From contig VBHV01000519.1 of NCBI GenBank assembly GCA_005881995.1, positions 1-6,393 of the forward strand: DNA of 6,393 bases, written 5' to 3'. Both the position numbers and the translations under genes were made by a program. The stretch is from Chloroflexota bacterium (GTDB taxonomy: Bacteria > Chloroflexota > Ktedonobacteria > Ktedonobacterales > Ktedonobacteraceae). Positions 5,684-6,393 of this stretch are shown here, in pieces; position 1 is the stretch's first letter, and each line of letters starts with the position of its first letter. The notes below the pieces were generated by a model that saw only the letters and a list, made by a program, of their open reading frames with translations, searched no databases and was not told the DNA's origin.

Positions 5684-6049
5684 TTATGCTGATTGGATAA
5701 TATAGAGTAATTCTTGTATTTTGAATGGTTTGGTGATATGGCCCCTGGCTCCAGCAAGACGACTCTTCAGGCGATCGAGCATACCATCACGAGCGGAGAG
5801 CATAAAGACCGGCGTATGGTCAAACCTGGGACTGGTTTTCAGGAGGCGCAGCACATCATAGCCATCAAGCCTGGGCAGGCCAATATCGAGGAAGATCAGA
5901 TCAGGAATGTCATCCTGCCTTTCCTTCAAGGCCTGTAGAGCTTCTACACCGTCCTGGTAGCTGCTACAGGCGATACCGGCGCGGCGCAATGTCGTTTCAA
6001 CGATCTTACGGACCACAATCGAATCGTCGATAATGACTACGTTACTCAT
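5684..6049 (-). CDS. Single-domain (REC-only) response regulator
   Basis: This 121-residue protein is a complete CheY-like receiver domain with no output domain. The acidic pocket is D8 and D9 (VVIIDDS), the phosphate acceptor is D55 in LIFLDIGLP, the switch Ser is S85 in FMLSA, and the conserved Lys is K107 in ITKPF, so it should be phosphorylatable. The opening IDDSIVVRKIVETTLRRAG resembles PilG/PilH- and PatA-like receivers. ATG 6049 is preceded by GGGAG with an 8-nt spacer on the minus strand. The downstream operon starts 123 bases after its stop on the same strand. No strong terminator lies between: there is only a weak 6-bp TTCTAC/GTAGAA stem at 5645-5675, so some read-through is possible. 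Having no DNA-binding domain, it must act through a protein partner. No histidine kinase is present in the window. Confidence 0.93.
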   Translation of the reverse strand: MSNVVIIDDSIVVRKIVETTLRRAGIACSSYQDGVEALQALKERQDDIPDLIFLDIGLPRLDGYDVLRLLKTSPRFDHTPVFMLSARDGMLDRLKSRLAGARGHITKPFKIQELLYIIQSA

Positions 6050-6393
6050 GTCTTTGTCTCCCGGGTACCTCGCTATCGAGCGGGCGGCCAGTTCTTGTCA
6101 CTCACTCACGAATTCTTTCCTACATTTCTATTTCAAAATACAGGCATGACGGGCAAGGGGAGGGAAATCGATTCGCCCGTCACGCTGCTGGTACCTTGCT
6201 CACCGCCCACTCCTATTTCGGGGTGTTTTGAGATAAAAGCGAACGGTACTAACAAAGCAACGTACCTGTGGGAAGTATACGTTGGAGGAGTTCGCTGCAT
6301 GTCCCTGTTTTCTTCCAATAGTGGGCTTTCCAGGGCAGGGGCAAGCCCAGCCCGTACCCTATACGTGTGGTGGTTGTCCTGCGTCTAGGCTAC
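6050..6393. other. 344-base region upstream of the response regulator with no convincing gene
   Basis: Open frames here on both strands lack a ribosome binding site, begin with TTG or with an unsupported ATG, and encode no recognisable motif. Visible structure is limited to an 8-bp inverted repeat TGACGGGC (6147-6154) and GCCCGTCA (6175-6182) around a loop containing AATCGATT, and GGGCTT (6323-6328) with AAGCCC (6343-6348) in a G/C-rich stretch resembling part of a dispersed repeat. The promoter of the response regulator should be here, but I see no clear -35/-10 pair. Confidence 0.5.
6147..6182. repeat. Small inverted repeat upstream of the response regulator
   Basis: TGACGGGC at 6147-6154 and GCCCGTCA at 6175-6182 can pair with a 20-nt loop that itself contains the palindrome AATCGATT. 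It lies about 100-130 bases upstream of the response regulator start and has no T-tract on the gene strand. It may be an operator or the terminator of an outside gene; the evidence is thin. Confidence 0.35.

Noticed and set aside
6133..6318. A 61-codon minus-strand open frame upstream of the response regulator
   Set aside because: There is no good ribosome binding site, the composition is not protein-like, and it ends in the spacer that should hold the response regulator promoter.
6095..6388. A 97-codon plus-strand open frame
   Set aside because: It begins with TTG, has no ribosome binding site and no recognisable motif, and runs through the G/C-rich repeat-like stretch.

Overview
The window looks like a chromosomal segment of a Ktedonobacteria-type member of the Chloroflexota. 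This is inferred from recognised families, not from a database search: a transcriptional activator with a CxxxxCxxC zinc-ribbon-like N-terminus joined to a SARP/BTAD module and an AAA+ ATPase, a membrane-tethered LamG-like protein behind a Thr-rich linker, a small helical protein of a type I associate with this group, and G-rich dispersed palindromic repeats. Base composition is moderately GC-rich. Every real gene is regulatory or signal-related; there are no tRNA, rRNA, CRISPR or transposase genes.

Layout. (1) 1-1370, minus strand: a large AfsR/BTAD-type activator running off the left edge. It is broken. The N-terminal reading frame (DUF6788-like zinc motif, winged helix, start of the BTAD TPRs) shifts at about position 520 into the frame carrying the Walker A ATPase domain, and roughly 30 residues of the BTAD domain seem to be missing at the junction. 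(2) 1371-1957: a 587-base intergenic region with a candidate extended -10 promoter for the activator, an 11-bp direct repeat and a 149-bp inverted-repeat element. (3) 1958-2980, plus strand: an RpoD-like group 2 sigma factor, followed by a perfect 44-bp palindrome that probably terminates transcription. (4) 5560-3071, minus strand: a tight three-gene operon (74-aa helical protein, membrane-anchored LamG-like protein, membrane-anchored PP2C phosphatase) convergent with the sigma gene and ending in its own hairpin terminator. (5) 6049-5684, minus strand: a stand-alone REC-domain response regulator upstream of that operon. (6) 6050-6393: no convincing gene.

The most interesting structure is a repeat family. 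Four copies of a unit of about 50 nt occur as two inverted pairs of nearly equal size (149 and 151 bp). In the first pair, which is intergenic, the units point outward. In the second pair they point inward, and this pair lies inside the PP2C coding sequence, where it is translated in frame as a stretch of about 51 residues between the membrane anchor and the catalytic domain. It behaves like a palindromic mobile repeat that has become a protein linker. The response regulator, PP2C phosphatase and alternative sigma factor lie close together and could form a signalling neighbourhood, but nothing in the sequence proves a direct functional link.
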